Shown here: positions 1 to 8,176 of the stretch, piece by piece
Layout of the letters: each line of letters begins with the position of its first letter
Numbering within the stretch: position 1 is the stretch's first letter
NCBI GenBank assembly: GCA_049317525.1
Contig: JBMOIC010000006.1
Span: forward strand, 32,345 to 96,344
Source of the DNA: UBA961 sp049317525
GTDB taxonomy: Bacteria > Bacteroidota > Ignavibacteria > Kapaibacteriales > UBA961
DNA length: 64,000 nt
Direction: 5' to 3'
Made by a program: the position numbers and the translations under genes
Notes under the pieces: model-generated
Told to the model about the DNA's origin: nothing
Databases searched by the model: none
What the model saw: the letters and a program-made list of their open reading frames with translations, nothing else

Positions 1-510
1 TTTTTATCTGAAAAGTTTAAGGGGAAAGCTCTTGCTGATAATTATTTACATTTTATCGTAGATGAATTAAAACCTTTTATTGACAATGCATTTTCAGTAT
101 CAAAAAAACCTGAACATACTATGATGATGGGCTCTAGTATGGGAGGCCTAATTTCTTTATATGCTCTATGTGAATATCCTAATGTTTTTGGTGCTGCTGC
201 AGGTTTATCTACTCATTGGATAGGAACAACATCTATCGATAATGGAAATATTCCCAGAGGTTTAATTACATATATATCTAACAATCTTCCTAAGGCTGAG
301 TTAAAAAGAAAATTTTACACCGATCATGGTACAATTGGCCTTGATAGTCTATATCCAAACTGGCAAACACAAATTGATTCTCTATTCTTATCAAAAGGTT
401 ATGATCATACTCAATATATGAGTGCTATTTTCGAGGACGCTGATCATAATGAAGAAGCTTGGTCTCAACGATTATATGTTCCACTATTGTTTCTACTCAA
501 AAAACCTTAA
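1..510 (+). CDS. Alpha/beta-hydrolase, putative esterase family (5' end missing)
   Basis: The frame is open from the first base of the window, so the gene begins upstream. The visible 169 residues hold a nucleophile elbow, G-S-S-M-G (Ser46 of the visible part), followed by 'LISLYA', as in the esterase-D/enterochelin-esterase-like family (Esterase, PF00756). The stretch 'GTIGLDSLY' and a terminal 'DADHNEEAW' are typical of that family, the latter probably carrying the catalytic His. The family hydrolyses ester bonds of varied substrates and is often exported; the N-terminus is missing, so neither substrate nor location can be read. No terminator is visible after the stop. The family call is firm, the substrate unknown. 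Confidence 0.85.
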   Translation, partial: FLSEKFKGKALADNYLHFIVDELKPFIDNAFSVSKKPEHTMMMGSSMGGLISLYALCEYPNVFGAAAGLSTHWIGTTSIDNGNIPRGLITYISNNLPKAELKRKFYTDHGTIGLDSLYPNWQTQIDSLFLSKGYDHTQYMSAIFEDADHNEEAWSQRLYVPLLFLLKKP

Positions 511-648
511 TCTATTTGCTTTTTAAGCATCTCTCTCCTAAAAATCTTATATCTTTCCTCTACATATTTTTTACTTATTTAATACATGGCACTCTTTTTG
601 TCAGTGTTGCATAATATTATTAAAAACTCAATATTTACAAGGTATAAC

Positions 649-1146
649 ATGAACATATGTATTCGATTATTATGCTTGCTATTGATATTCTTTAGCTTTT
701 ATAAAAATGCATCTGCCCAGCAATCTTTTACCTCTGTTGGTGGTGATGTAAAAGGCCCAACTGGGTCGGTTTCTTATTCTGTGGGATTGCTAACATATAA
801 AACACATATAAGCAAAACCGGGTTGGAATGTCAAGGTGTTCAGCAGCCATTGGAAATTGCAAGAATATTATCCTCTGAAGAACATCATACTCAAGATCTT
901 TCAATTTTTGCTTATCCAAATCCAACCACAGATATGCTTTCAATTGCAAGTCAGAATGATTTTCCATCTGGAACAATTGCAGAGTTTAGGGATATAAAAG
1001 GTAGTATCGTAAAAAGTATGACATTAGAAAATAATACTCATTCTTTTTCAATCTCAGAGTTTATCACCGGTACATATCTATTAGTTATAAAAAATGAAGA
1101 TACTATTCTTGCTTCTTTTAAGATTATCAAAAATCAAGGACAATAA
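649..1146 (+). CDS. Small exported protein with T9SS type-A sorting domain
   Basis: The 165-residue product starts with a clear signal peptide (residues 1-24, hydrophobic core LLCLLLIFF, ending NASAQ). I start it at 649 rather than the longer frame at 586 because the signal peptide begins there and AAGG lies a few bases upstream. Residues about 85-165 form a C-terminal sorting domain: 'YPNPTTD' at 89-95, then short beta-strand segments and 'GTYLLVI'. Such tails direct export through the type 9 secretion system and anchoring on the surface. The central part (GGDV..GSVSYSVG) resembles small proteins common in Bacteroidota without known function. It is 3 bases from the next gene, so the two are almost certainly co-transcribed. 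Confidence 0.8.
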   Translation: MNICIRLLCLLLIFFSFYKNASAQQSFTSVGGDVKGPTGSVSYSVGLLTYKTHISKTGLECQGVQQPLEIARILSSEEHHTQDLSIFAYPNPTTDMLSIASQNDFPSGTIAEFRDIKGSIVKSMTLENNTHSFSISEFITGTYLLVIKNEDTILASFKIIKNQGQ

Positions 1147-1149
1147 ACA

Positions 1150-2361
1150 ATGAAAAAAGTAAAATACTTACTGATTGCACTTTTATGTTGTATTTCTACC
1201 TATATAATTCAGGCTCAAAAACCCAATAATTTGAGTTATCAAGCTGTACTAAGGAATGTAAATAATACATTGATGATTAATATTAAAGTTGGAATGCGAA
1301 TCAGTATCATTAAGGGCTCTGAATTTGGTCCTTCTGTGTATGTAGAAGCACAAAATGTAAAAACCAATATGAATGGATTAATTTCTTTACAAATTGGTGC
1401 TGGTGACTTTATATATGGCAATTATCGAACTATAGATTGGAGTGAAGGTCCATATTTTCTAAAAACAGAGATAGACCCATTTGGTGGAACTGATTATACT
1501 ATTATTTCTGTACAACAAATCTTATCTGTCCCTTTTTCCATGTATGCAGACCACGCAAAATTTGCCGATACAATTATCGGTGATATCGATGAAAATGACC
1601 CAATATTCTCTAAAAGTGTTGCTCAAAGTATTACCAGAGCTAATATTTCAGCATGGAATAATAAAGTTGATTCTACTGTCGAATCAGACCCAATTTTTAT
1701 GAATTGGAATAAAAGTTATCATGATTTAACTGCTAAGCCATCAATTGGTGATAGTATTAGAGCTATCGCAAATGGTTCAGAAACCAAATTGTCAGCTGGA
1801 CAACATATATCAATCACAGGCTCTGGTACATTAACTTCTCCTTATTCTATTCAGGCAAATAATGTATTCACTCATTATATTGGTGAATATTTTGATGGTG
1901 GAATTGTATTCCATATATACAGGGATTCTTTAGGAATAGAACATGGATTAATTGTTTCACAAAGTGATCTTTCTATGGATTCACAATGGAGTTCTATTGA
2001 TACGCTGATTGGAAATAATGCGAAGTCTACATGGAATGGATTATCAAATACTCAAGCTATTGCTAATGATACCACTATTCTTTTTAGTGCAGCTAAAACA
2101 TGTAATAATTTAATACAAGCAAATTATTCTGATTGGTATTTACCTTCTATAGATGAATTATATATCATGTTTGCTCATCGTTTTGATATAAATAGAAGAT
2201 TATCTCAAGTAAATGGTTCACAATTAATAGGTTTATCTTCTTATTGGTCTTCAACAGAGCTTGATAAAACAAATGCATTATCATTCAATACTATAAACGG
2301 TATGATAGCTCAAGATGCAAAAAGTACGATGAAGAAAGTAAGAGCAATAAGAAAGTATTAA
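1150..2361 (+). CDS. Exported protein with Lcl/DUF1566-type C-terminal domain
   Basis: 403 residues with a signal peptide (1-22, ending IIQAQ). The N-terminal part has 'LSYQAVLRN' (about 28-36) and 'VGMRISII', a module widespread in Bacteroidota exported proteins of unknown role. The C-terminal third contains 'WYLPSIDELY', 'YWSSTE' and a final 'KVRAIRKY', the signature of the Lcl_C/DUF1566 fold, related to lectin-like and collagen-binding domains. Surface or periplasmic binding is a family-based inference; no ligand is known. There is no obvious T9SS tail. It follows the small sorted protein by 3 bases and is closed by a strong terminator at 2387-2428. Confidence 0.75.
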   Translation: MKKVKYLLIALLCCISTYIIQAQKPNNLSYQAVLRNVNNTLMINIKVGMRISIIKGSEFGPSVYVEAQNVKTNMNGLISLQIGAGDFIYGNYRTIDWSEGPYFLKTEIDPFGGTDYTIISVQQILSVPFSMYADHAKFADTIIGDIDENDPIFSKSVAQSITRANISAWNNKVDSTVESDPIFMNWNKSYHDLTAKPSIGDSIRAIANGSETKLSAGQHISITGSGTLTSPYSIQANNVFTHYIGEYFDGGIVFHIYRDSLGIEHGLIVSQSDLSMDSQWSSIDTLIGNNAKSTWNGLSNTQAIANDTTILFSAAKTCNNLIQANYSDWYLPSIDELYIMFAHRFDINRRLSQVNGSQLIGLSSYWSSTELDKTNALSFNTINGMIAQDAKSTMKKVRAIRKY

Positions 2362-2386
2362 TTGCACACACATAATGCTTAATTTC

Positions 2387-2428
2387 AGGCAGATTCAGAG
2401 TTAATTCTGAATCTGCCTTCTTTTTTTT
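2387..2428 (+). terminator. Rho-independent terminator after the Lcl-type gene
   Basis: A 13-bp perfect stem (2387-2399 pairing with 2406-2418) with a 6-base loop is followed by a run of eight T at 2421-2428. It separates the two-gene exported-protein operon from the SDR gene at 2438. Confidence 0.93.
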
Positions 2429-2437
2429 GGAGTATTT

Positions 2438-3424
2438 ATGCATATTCTAATTATTGGTGGATCTGTCTTTTTAGGGAAAGCAATGATAAATTCTGCTTTG
2501 CAATCTGGGCATACATTAACTGTTTTTAATCGCGGGAAATCAAATCCTCATTTTCAGCATCAAGATATCACAATCATTCATGGTGATAGAAATGATGGCT
2601 TTGAAATACTTAATGAAATGCATTTTGATGCTGTTATTGATACCTGTGGATATTTTCCCAAAAGCATTAGTATTTCTGCACAGTATTTTGCTAATAGAAA
2701 TATTCAATATTGCTTTATTTCTACTCTATCAGTATTTGCAGATATATCGATATCAAATGATGAATGTGGACAATTGTGTACTACTGATAATCCCGAAGCT
2801 GATTCCATTACTGGAGAGAATTATGGAGCATTAAAAGTACTATGCGAACAGACATTATTAAGAGTAATTCCAGATGCATTAATTTTAAGGCCTGGCTTAA
2901 TAGTTGGCCCATATGATGTAACAGATAGATTTACATGGTGGCCATTAAGAATAGGAATGTTAGATAGATTGCAAGGAACAATGATGGCACCCGGTGATGC
3001 TATGACTACAGAATGGGAATTTATTGATGTAAGAGATCTAGCAGACTTTGCACTATTACTTCTTAATAATAAGAAAAAAGGCATCTATAATGTTAATGGT
3101 GAGCGAATACCATTATTAGAGATAATTAAAGAATCAGAAGCGTATTTTAATCATACCATACAAGTACAATGGGTACAAGATGCTGACTTATTATCTAAAA
3201 ATGCTCAGCCTTGGAATGAAATACCTTTATGGATACCAGAATCGCAACCATCATGTAAAGGATTTCATCGAACGAATACAACAAAAGCTAAACATGCAGG
3301 TTTACTAATCAGACCCTTAAACATTACAATTCATGATACTCTTGATTGGGCCTTAGATAGACCAAACACATATACCCTAAAAGCAGGTTATTCAGAAGAA
3401 AGAGAACGTGAATTTATCATATGA
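2438..3424 (+). CDS. NAD-dependent epimerase/dehydratase-like SDR protein
   Basis: 328 residues. The N-terminus 'ILIIGGSVFLGKAM' is the Rossmann GxxGxxG-type nucleotide-binding loop in the GG-x-x-FLG form of extended SDRs. 'FNRG' follows at about 31-34, where the cofactor 2'-phosphate or ribose is normally read. 'ENYGALKVLCE' (about 127-137) supplies the Tyr-x-x-x-Lys pair (YGALK) expected for catalysis. 'LRPGLIVGPYD' is the usual substrate-pocket strand. Extended SDRs of this subgroup act on nucleotide sugars or similar; the substrate cannot be inferred. GGAG lies 8 bases before the ATG. It ends 5 bases from the convergent msrB stop, with no terminator seen between them. Confidence 0.8.
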   Translation: MHILIIGGSVFLGKAMINSALQSGHTLTVFNRGKSNPHFQHQDITIIHGDRNDGFEILNEMHFDAVIDTCGYFPKSISISAQYFANRNIQYCFISTLSVFADISISNDECGQLCTTDNPEADSITGENYGALKVLCEQTLLRVIPDALILRPGLIVGPYDVTDRFTWWPLRIGMLDRLQGTMMAPGDAMTTEWEFIDVRDLADFALLLLNNKKKGIYNVNGERIPLLEIIKESEAYFNHTIQVQWVQDADLLSKNAQPWNEIPLWIPESQPSCKGFHRTNTTKAKHAGLLIRPLNITIHDTLDWALDRPNTYTLKAGYSEEREREFII

Positions 3425-3429
3425 AGATA

Positions 3430-3924
3430 TTACTTTACATGAGAAGAACTATCAGCTTTAAACACTAAAGCAGCTGAATTAATACAATAGCGGAGTCCAG
3501 TAGGTTTAGGGCCATCATCAAATACATGGCCTAAATGTCCTTCACATCTGGCACAAAGAACCTCGTATGTTGTAAACTCATATCGAGTATCAATTTTTTC
3601 TAGGATATGATCTTTATCTAAAGGTTGAAAAAAAGAAGGCCAGCCAGTTCCTGAATCAAACTTTGTATTTGATGTAAAAAGATCCAATTTGCAGGCTTTA
3701 CAAGAATATATTCCAGATTCTTTATTATCTACATATTTGCCAGTAAATGGAGGTTCGGTACCTTTTTTTCTCATAATACAATAGTCTTCATACGACAAAC
3801 TATCTTTCCATTCGGCATCTTGTTTTACAGTTTTCTCGATTTTTGACTGATTTTTTTGTATTTGTTGAGAACAACCATAAAAAGGAAGACAAAGAAATAC
3901 AAAAACAAATATGATAGATTTCAT
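3430..3924 (-). CDS. msrB: Peptide-methionine (R)-S-oxide reductase, lipoprotein form
   Basis: MsrB reduces methionine-R-sulfoxide in damaged proteins. I start at 3924 (164 residues), not at the longer frame to 4062, because residue 1 then begins a lipoprotein signal (FVFVFLCLPFYGC, lipobox Cys18) and the longer frame would overlap the divergent protease gene. Zinc ligands are C75/C78 (CKAC) and C124/C127 (CARC). The catalytic Cys is C147 in 'RYCINS'. 'GTGWPSF' (92-98) and 'GHLGHVFDDGP' are family hallmarks. The lipobox implies a periplasmic, membrane-anchored repair enzyme. Its start is 37 bp from the divergent Lon-like gene, so they may share a control region. Confidence 0.95.
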   Translation of the reverse strand: MKSIIFVFVFLCLPFYGCSQQIQKNQSKIEKTVKQDAEWKDSLSYEDYCIMRKKGTEPPFTGKYVDNKESGIYSCKACKLDLFTSNTKFDSGTGWPSFFQPLDKDHILEKIDTRYEFTTYEVLCARCEGHLGHVFDDGPKPTGLRYCINSAALVFKADSSSHVK

Positions 3925-3961
3925 TGGATAATTTTGATATACATATATAAGGCACATAATT

Positions 3962-6424
3962 ATGGCTACTATAAATAAAAAAACAATCAGTAAAGTTCCA
4001 TCTGGCTTAACACCACTAAAAGCAGAGCATTTATGTTGGAAATGCCCACAAGAGATTTTCAATTTTGAAACTACAAAAGAACTTTCTTCTTTAAAAGGAA
4101 TAGTTGGACAAGACAGAGCAATCGAAGCAATTAAAATGGGGGCTGAATTATATTCTCATGGATATAATGTATTTGTTTCTGGAATATCTGGCACAGGTAG
4201 ATTAACAACTGTTAAACATATATTAGATGAAGCTACATCTTCTTGTCCCCCACTTTTCGACTATTGTTTTGTCCATAATTTTACTAAACCAGATAATCCC
4301 AAGCTTCTTAAATTTCCAAGTGGACAAGGCAAATTATTTGCAAAAGGGATAGAAGATTCTATGATTTTTCTTAAAAGAAGAATTCCGCAATTATTTGATG
4401 AAGAGGGATTTCAGAAGGCACGAAAAGTATTAATCGATACATATCAAAAGCAAGAGCAAGATCTTATAGCTCAATTTGCAGAGAAAATTCGTCCAAGTGG
4501 TTTTGTTCTTGGCCAAGTTGAAGATGAATCTGGTGAAGTTCAGTCAGAAATTTTCCCTGTTATCAATAAAAAACCTGTTCATATGAAAGAACTTGATACA
4601 TTAGTTGCATCAAAGAAAATCTCTCAAAAAAAAGCAGATTTATTGAAAGAACAATATGAAACTTTGCACACCCATTTAATTGATCTTGCCCGTATAAGTA
4701 TCAAATTAATGCAAGGATTTAGATTAAACATCATGGAATATGATAAGGCGGCTGTTGCAGTTATTGTAAGAACAACATTCGGAGATGTAAGGCAAAGTTT
4801 CCCATCAGAATCAGTGTCTAGTTTTATAAAATCCATGGAAGATGATTTACTAAATCATTTAGATATATTTCTTCCGGGTACAGGTAATGAAGAAGACGAT
4901 ACTGAAAAACCTACAGATGATGAAATCAAAGAAAAATTCGCTGCCTATGGAGTTAATGTTGTATTAGATAATTCTTCAACTCTTTGTGCACCAGTTATTG
5001 TAGAAACTACTCCATCTTTTGTTAATTTATTTGGATCTATTGAAAAGAAATTTGATCAAAGAGGTTTTTGGAGAACAGATTATAGTCAGATTAAAGCAGG
5101 CTCTCTGTTAAAAGCAGATCAGGGATATTTAATTGTCAATGCCCTTGATATTTTATCAGAACCTGGCGTATGGCCGGTATTAAAAAGATTATTACTGTAT
5201 GGTAAATTAGAGATTCAATCGGTAGATAGTTATTTTCAAATTTCTCAAACATTATTAAAACCAGAATCAATCGACTTAAATGTTAAAGTTATCATGATTG
5301 GTGATGCCGATGTATATCACACTTTATACTTTGGTGAGGAAGATTTTAAGAAAATCTTTAAAGTGAATGCTGAATTTGATTATGAGACACAACGCTCGGG
5401 AGAAATGATTCATCATTATTCTCATTTTATTCATCAATTATGCGAACAAGAATCTTTATTACATTTTGATAGATCTGGAGTTGCAGCAATTATTGAATGG
5501 GCTGTAAAACATACTGATACACAAAGAAAAATCACTCTTCAATTTAGTGATGTAGCCGATTTGATAAGGGAATCTTCATTTTTTACAAGGAAAGACGGAA
5601 GCCCTATTGTTGCAAAATCGCATGTAAACAAAGCTTTGAATGCTAGATTAAAAAGAAATGATATTCTCGATGAAAAAATCAGAGAACAAATCCTTAATGG
5701 ATTATTAATGATAGAAACATCAGGTACTCGATTAGGACAAATCAATGGATTAACCGTATATGATACAGGACTTGTTTCATTTGGAAAACCTGCTAGAATA
5801 ACAGCTACTGTTGGTGTTGGCTCAACTGATATCATCAATATAGAAAGAGAATCAGATATGAGTGGAAAAATTCATAATAAAGGAATGTTAATTCTCAATG
5901 GATTTTTACGTGAACGATTCGCTATTCATCATCCATTAACTTTATCAGCTTCTATCTGCTTTGAACAAAGTTATGGAGGCATAGATGGAGATAGCGCAAC
6001 TGCTGCAGAAGTTATTGCTTTATTATCTGCTATTTCTGGTATTGAAGTAAAACAATATCTTTCTATCACTGGATCTATGAATCAAAAAGGAGATATTCAG
6101 CCAATAGGTGGGGTAAATGAAAAGATTTCAGGTTTTTATGAATTATGTCTGGCAAATGGCTTGAATGGACATCATGGAGTATTAATACCATCTCAAAATG
6201 TTCATGATTTGATGCTTAATGAACATATCATTGAATCTGTAAAAAAAGGTGAATTTCACATCTATTCTATCAGTACCATAGAACAAGCTGTGGAATTGAT
6301 GCTAGGAAAACCTGCCGGAAAAAAAGGTGATGATGGTGTATATAAATCGGGTGTTTTTGGCATTACAGCCAATAGATTAGCAGAACTTTATAAAAAATCA
6401 GACAGTAAAAAGAGTGCGCAGTAA
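3962..6424 (+). CDS. Lon-like ATP-dependent protease (LonB-related/AAA_32 family)
   Basis: 820 residues. The protease domain is complete: catalytic Ser678 in 'GGIDGDSATAAE' and Lys721 in 'PIGGVNEK'. Their 43-residue spacing equals that of E. coli Lon (S679/K722). The N-terminal part has a P-loop-like 'GISGTGR' (74-80) with Arg where Lys is usual, as in the COG1067/AAA_32 subgroup related to E. coli YcbZ; a long inserted coiled region lies between about 130 and 320. It is probably a cytoplasmic quality-control peptidase, but whether it hydrolyses ATP is open given the GTGR loop. The ATG at 3962 is 26 bp after a TAnnTTTG-like box. Its last codons overlap the terminator used by the opposite-strand gene. 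Confidence 0.9.
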   Translation: MATINKKTISKVPSGLTPLKAEHLCWKCPQEIFNFETTKELSSLKGIVGQDRAIEAIKMGAELYSHGYNVFVSGISGTGRLTTVKHILDEATSSCPPLFDYCFVHNFTKPDNPKLLKFPSGQGKLFAKGIEDSMIFLKRRIPQLFDEEGFQKARKVLIDTYQKQEQDLIAQFAEKIRPSGFVLGQVEDESGEVQSEIFPVINKKPVHMKELDTLVASKKISQKKADLLKEQYETLHTHLIDLARISIKLMQGFRLNIMEYDKAAVAVIVRTTFGDVRQSFPSESVSSFIKSMEDDLLNHLDIFLPGTGNEEDDTEKPTDDEIKEKFAAYGVNVVLDNSSTLCAPVIVETTPSFVNLFGSIEKKFDQRGFWRTDYSQIKAGSLLKADQGYLIVNALDILSEPGVWPVLKRLLLYGKLEIQSVDSYFQISQTLLKPESIDLNVKVIMIGDADVYHTLYFGEEDFKKIFKVNAEFDYETQRSGEMIHHYSHFIHQLCEQESLLHFDRSGVAAIIEWAVKHTDTQRKITLQFSDVADLIRESSFFTRKDGSPIVAKSHVNKALNARLKRNDILDEKIREQILNGLLMIETSGTRLGQINGLTVYDTGLVSFGKPARITATVGVGSTDIINIERESDMSGKIHNKGMLILNGFLRERFAIHHPLTLSASICFEQSYGGIDGDSATAAEVIALLSAISGIEVKQYLSITGSMNQKGDIQPIGGVNEKISGFYELCLANGLNGHHGVLIPSQNVHDLMLNEHIIESVKKGEFHIYSISTIEQAVELMLGKPAGKKGDDGVYKSGVFGITANRLAELYKKSDSKKSAQ

Positions 6425-6449
6425 TCATGTTTATGAGTTAACTGCGCAT
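6407..6449 (-). terminator. Terminator for the amidohydrolase, inside the end of the Lon-like gene
   Basis: Reading the minus strand, a 9-bp stem (6449-6441 with 6422-6414, one G-T pair) with a smaller TCAT/ATGA hairpin in its loop is followed by five T (plus-strand A-run 6407-6411). The plus strand has no T-run after the stem, so the element serves mainly the minus-strand gene. Half of it is coding sequence and the stop codon of the Lon-like gene. Confidence 0.75.
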
Positions 6450-6457
6450 TCTCAAAA

Positions 6458-7762
6458 TTATTGTCCTTGTTGATATCTAGTTCTATATTTCTTTGCTAAT
6501 TCTGTTTGTCTACTTTGTAATGACACTACTTTACCTTGAATAAAAGCATATTCTACATTATTTGTTAGGCCATCTAAAGCATTTCCTTTAGATACAAATA
6601 AGGTTGCGTCTTTTCCAGAATCTAAACTACCAACTCTATCTGCAATGCCTAAAATTGTAGCCGGGTTTATCGTTAATCCTCTTAGTGCTGCTTCTTCGCT
6701 TAATCCATAAGCGATTGCTGTTCCTGCATTAAAAGGAAGATTTCTTTGTTGCCAAAATGAAGATTCAGAAAATGACCAAAGAATACCTGCTCGTTCTAAG
6801 ATATGTGGAAGTGTATATGGTTCATCATAAGCTGATTCGGCCTCTCTTGGTAATGAATGAGTTCTTGGAATAATCACCGGTACTCTTGCTAATTGTAATT
6901 CTTCTATACAAAGATGTGCTTCATTAGCTCCAAAAATAATCGCATTTATACCATATGTTTTGGCCATATCTAATGCCGCTAAAATTTGTTGTTTAGAAGA
7001 AGCCGTAAAGAAAACAGGTAATTGCTTTTCAAAAATAGGACGCATTGATTCTAAACGTATATCTTGCATATTATCGGCAAGACCATTTTTTGCAGCCAAA
7101 GAATACATTTTTGCTTTTGTAAAATAGTCTCTTAATTCTAAAAGATTCTTTTCATTATCTTTAATTTGTTCCTCAGCTGATTTTGATATCCATGGGGCAT
7201 TTTGAACACTCATACTAGGAATATTTACTGATAATGCCGCTATGTGTTTCAATGCAATATCTTCACGAGTCCAACCATCTAATTGCATAATAGAACTTAA
7301 ACCTGATATTAAACCACCTTGGGGAACAACATGAGCAATTAAAATACCATTACTTCTTATAGTCGGAATAATTTCACTATCAGGATTATAAGCAGTAACA
7401 GATTTTGCATTTGGATTAAATATTCCTGTTTCAACTGCATCGCGGGTTGCCCTAACGGCTTCAATTTCCACAAGACCTATTGTAGATTCAGAAGCTATAA
7501 AACCAGGATAGACAGATTTACCTGTACAATCAATTATCTCTGCACCAATAGGAATATCTATATTCTTACCAACAGAAACAATTTTACCTTTATCAAATAA
7601 TATCATGCCACCATCAATAATGCCTTTAGATACAGTATAGATCTTTGCATTTTTTAATATAATAGGATTTTTTTGTGCTGCACCTGGAATTTCATCATGC
7701 GCAACCAAAAAAGTTGTATTATATACTAAACATAAAACAAATATCAACAAGTAATTATTCAT
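6458..7762 (-). CDS. Exported amidohydrolase-like protein lacking the usual HxH metal motif
   Basis: 434 residues with an N-terminal hydrophobic signal (YLLIFVLCLVYNTTFLVA). 'GKSVYPGFIASESTIGLVEI' sits where metal-dependent amidohydrolases carry PGLID-x-HxH, so the first two metal ligands are absent. The rest of the fold is recognisable: 'GGLISGLSSIMQLDG', 'GTAIAYGLSEEAALRGLTIN' and the C-terminal beta-sandwich piece 'SGKDATLFV'. Homologues of this form are common in Bacteroidota, where they are annotated as amidohydrolase or imidazolonepropionase-like; their reaction is not established. It is monocistronic: a leader with two hairpins (7763-7911) and promoter (7915-7946) precede it, and the terminator at 6407-6449 follows. 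Confidence 0.8.
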   Translation of the reverse strand: MNNYLLIFVLCLVYNTTFLVAHDEIPGAAQKNPIILKNAKIYTVSKGIIDGGMILFDKGKIVSVGKNIDIPIGAEIIDCTGKSVYPGFIASESTIGLVEIEAVRATRDAVETGIFNPNAKSVTAYNPDSEIIPTIRSNGILIAHVVPQGGLISGLSSIMQLDGWTREDIALKHIAALSVNIPSMSVQNAPWISKSAEEQIKDNEKNLLELRDYFTKAKMYSLAAKNGLADNMQDIRLESMRPIFEKQLPVFFTASSKQQILAALDMAKTYGINAIIFGANEAHLCIEELQLARVPVIIPRTHSLPREAESAYDEPYTLPHILERAGILWSFSESSFWQQRNLPFNAGTAIAYGLSEEAALRGLTINPATILGIADRVGSLDSGKDATLFVSKGNALDGLTNNVEYAFIQGKVVSLQSRQTELAKKYRTRYQQGQ

Positions 7763-7911
7763 CCTAAATCCTAAAAGTAAGTTCTTGAGAAATCAATGGT
7801 TTGTATTATAAAGCGAGATGCCCTTTGACGTCACCACTCGTCAAAGGGCACTCCCCTTCCCACCTTTTCACCACCACAACAAAATGAGAACTTAAATGAA
7901 TGAGTTCTCAT
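7763..7911 (-). promoter_or_regulatory. Structured 5' leader of the amidohydrolase mRNA
   Basis: Downstream of the promoter at 7915-7946, the minus-strand transcript would hold two hairpins before the coding start at 7762. Hairpin 1 is an 8-bp perfect stem (7911-7904 with 7891-7884, 12-base loop). A purine-rich G/A linker follows, then hairpin 2: a 12-bp perfect stem (7850-7839 with 7830-7819, 8-base loop) extendable by GAG/CTC across a bulge. The final 56 bases are unstructured to the ATG. I recognise no known riboswitch class. A 26-codon ORF runs from 7911 to 7831, its TGA lying inside the loop of hairpin 2. The plus strand of 7763-8011 otherwise holds only AT-rich sequence. Confidence 0.55.
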
Positions 7912-7914
7912 GGG

Positions 7915-7946
7915 CAAAAATACAATGAGAAGGTATGCAATGCAAG
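7915..7946 (-). promoter_or_regulatory. Bacteroidetes-type promoter for the amidohydrolase leader
   Basis: On the minus strand CTTG (7946-7943) is followed after exactly 20 bases by TATTTTTG (7922-7915), a full match to the -7 box TAnnTTTG. Predicted transcription start is near 7910, immediately before or within hairpin 1. Confidence 0.7.
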
Positions 7947-8011
7947 TATTAAAAATGTATATTCATTTATTTTATCGAACTTTCATTTATTTATACATTT
8001 ATGATTTGTTG

Positions 8012-8043
8012 TTTGGTAATCAGAAAAAAATACTTCATATTTG
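8012..8043 (+). promoter_or_regulatory. Probable promoter of tRNA-Pro
   Basis: TTTG (8012-8015), 20-base spacer, then CATATTTG (8036-8043), which matches TAnnTTTG except for its first base. The mature tRNA starts 16 bases further on. Confidence 0.6.
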
Positions 8044-8058
8044 TAATTCGATTTGAGA

Positions 8059-8133
8059 CGGGGTGTAGCGCAGTCCGGTTAGCGCACCTGCTTTGGGAGC
8101 AGGGGGTCGTGAGTTCGAATCCCACCACCCCGA
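8059..8133 (+). tRNA. tRNA-Pro (anticodon TGG)
   Basis: A full cloverleaf can be drawn: acceptor 8059-8065 with 8126-8132 (CGGGGTG/CACCCCG), D-stem GCGC/GCGC, anticodon stem CCTGC/GCAGG with loop TTTGGGA (anticodon TGG), T-loop TTCGAAT, discriminator A at 8133. CCA is not encoded. The T-stem GTGAG/CCCAC has one A-C mismatch (positions 52-62), unusual for a functional tRNA. It is followed directly by a strong terminator. Confidence 0.96.
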
Positions 8134-8139
8134 CTCTTT

Positions 8140-8176
8140 AATCCGCTTGTGTTTATTCACAGGCGGATTTTTTTTT
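8140..8176 (+). terminator. Terminator after tRNA-Pro
   Basis: A 12-bp stem (8140-8151 with 8158-8169, one G-T pair), loop of 6, and a T-run to 8176. The run abuts the stop codon of the convergent pyrE-like gene. Confidence 0.93.

Noticed and set aside
7819..7850. Hairpin 2 of the amidohydrolase leader as a simple terminator
   Set aside because: Neither strand has a T-run after the stem, and it lies between a promoter and a coding start.
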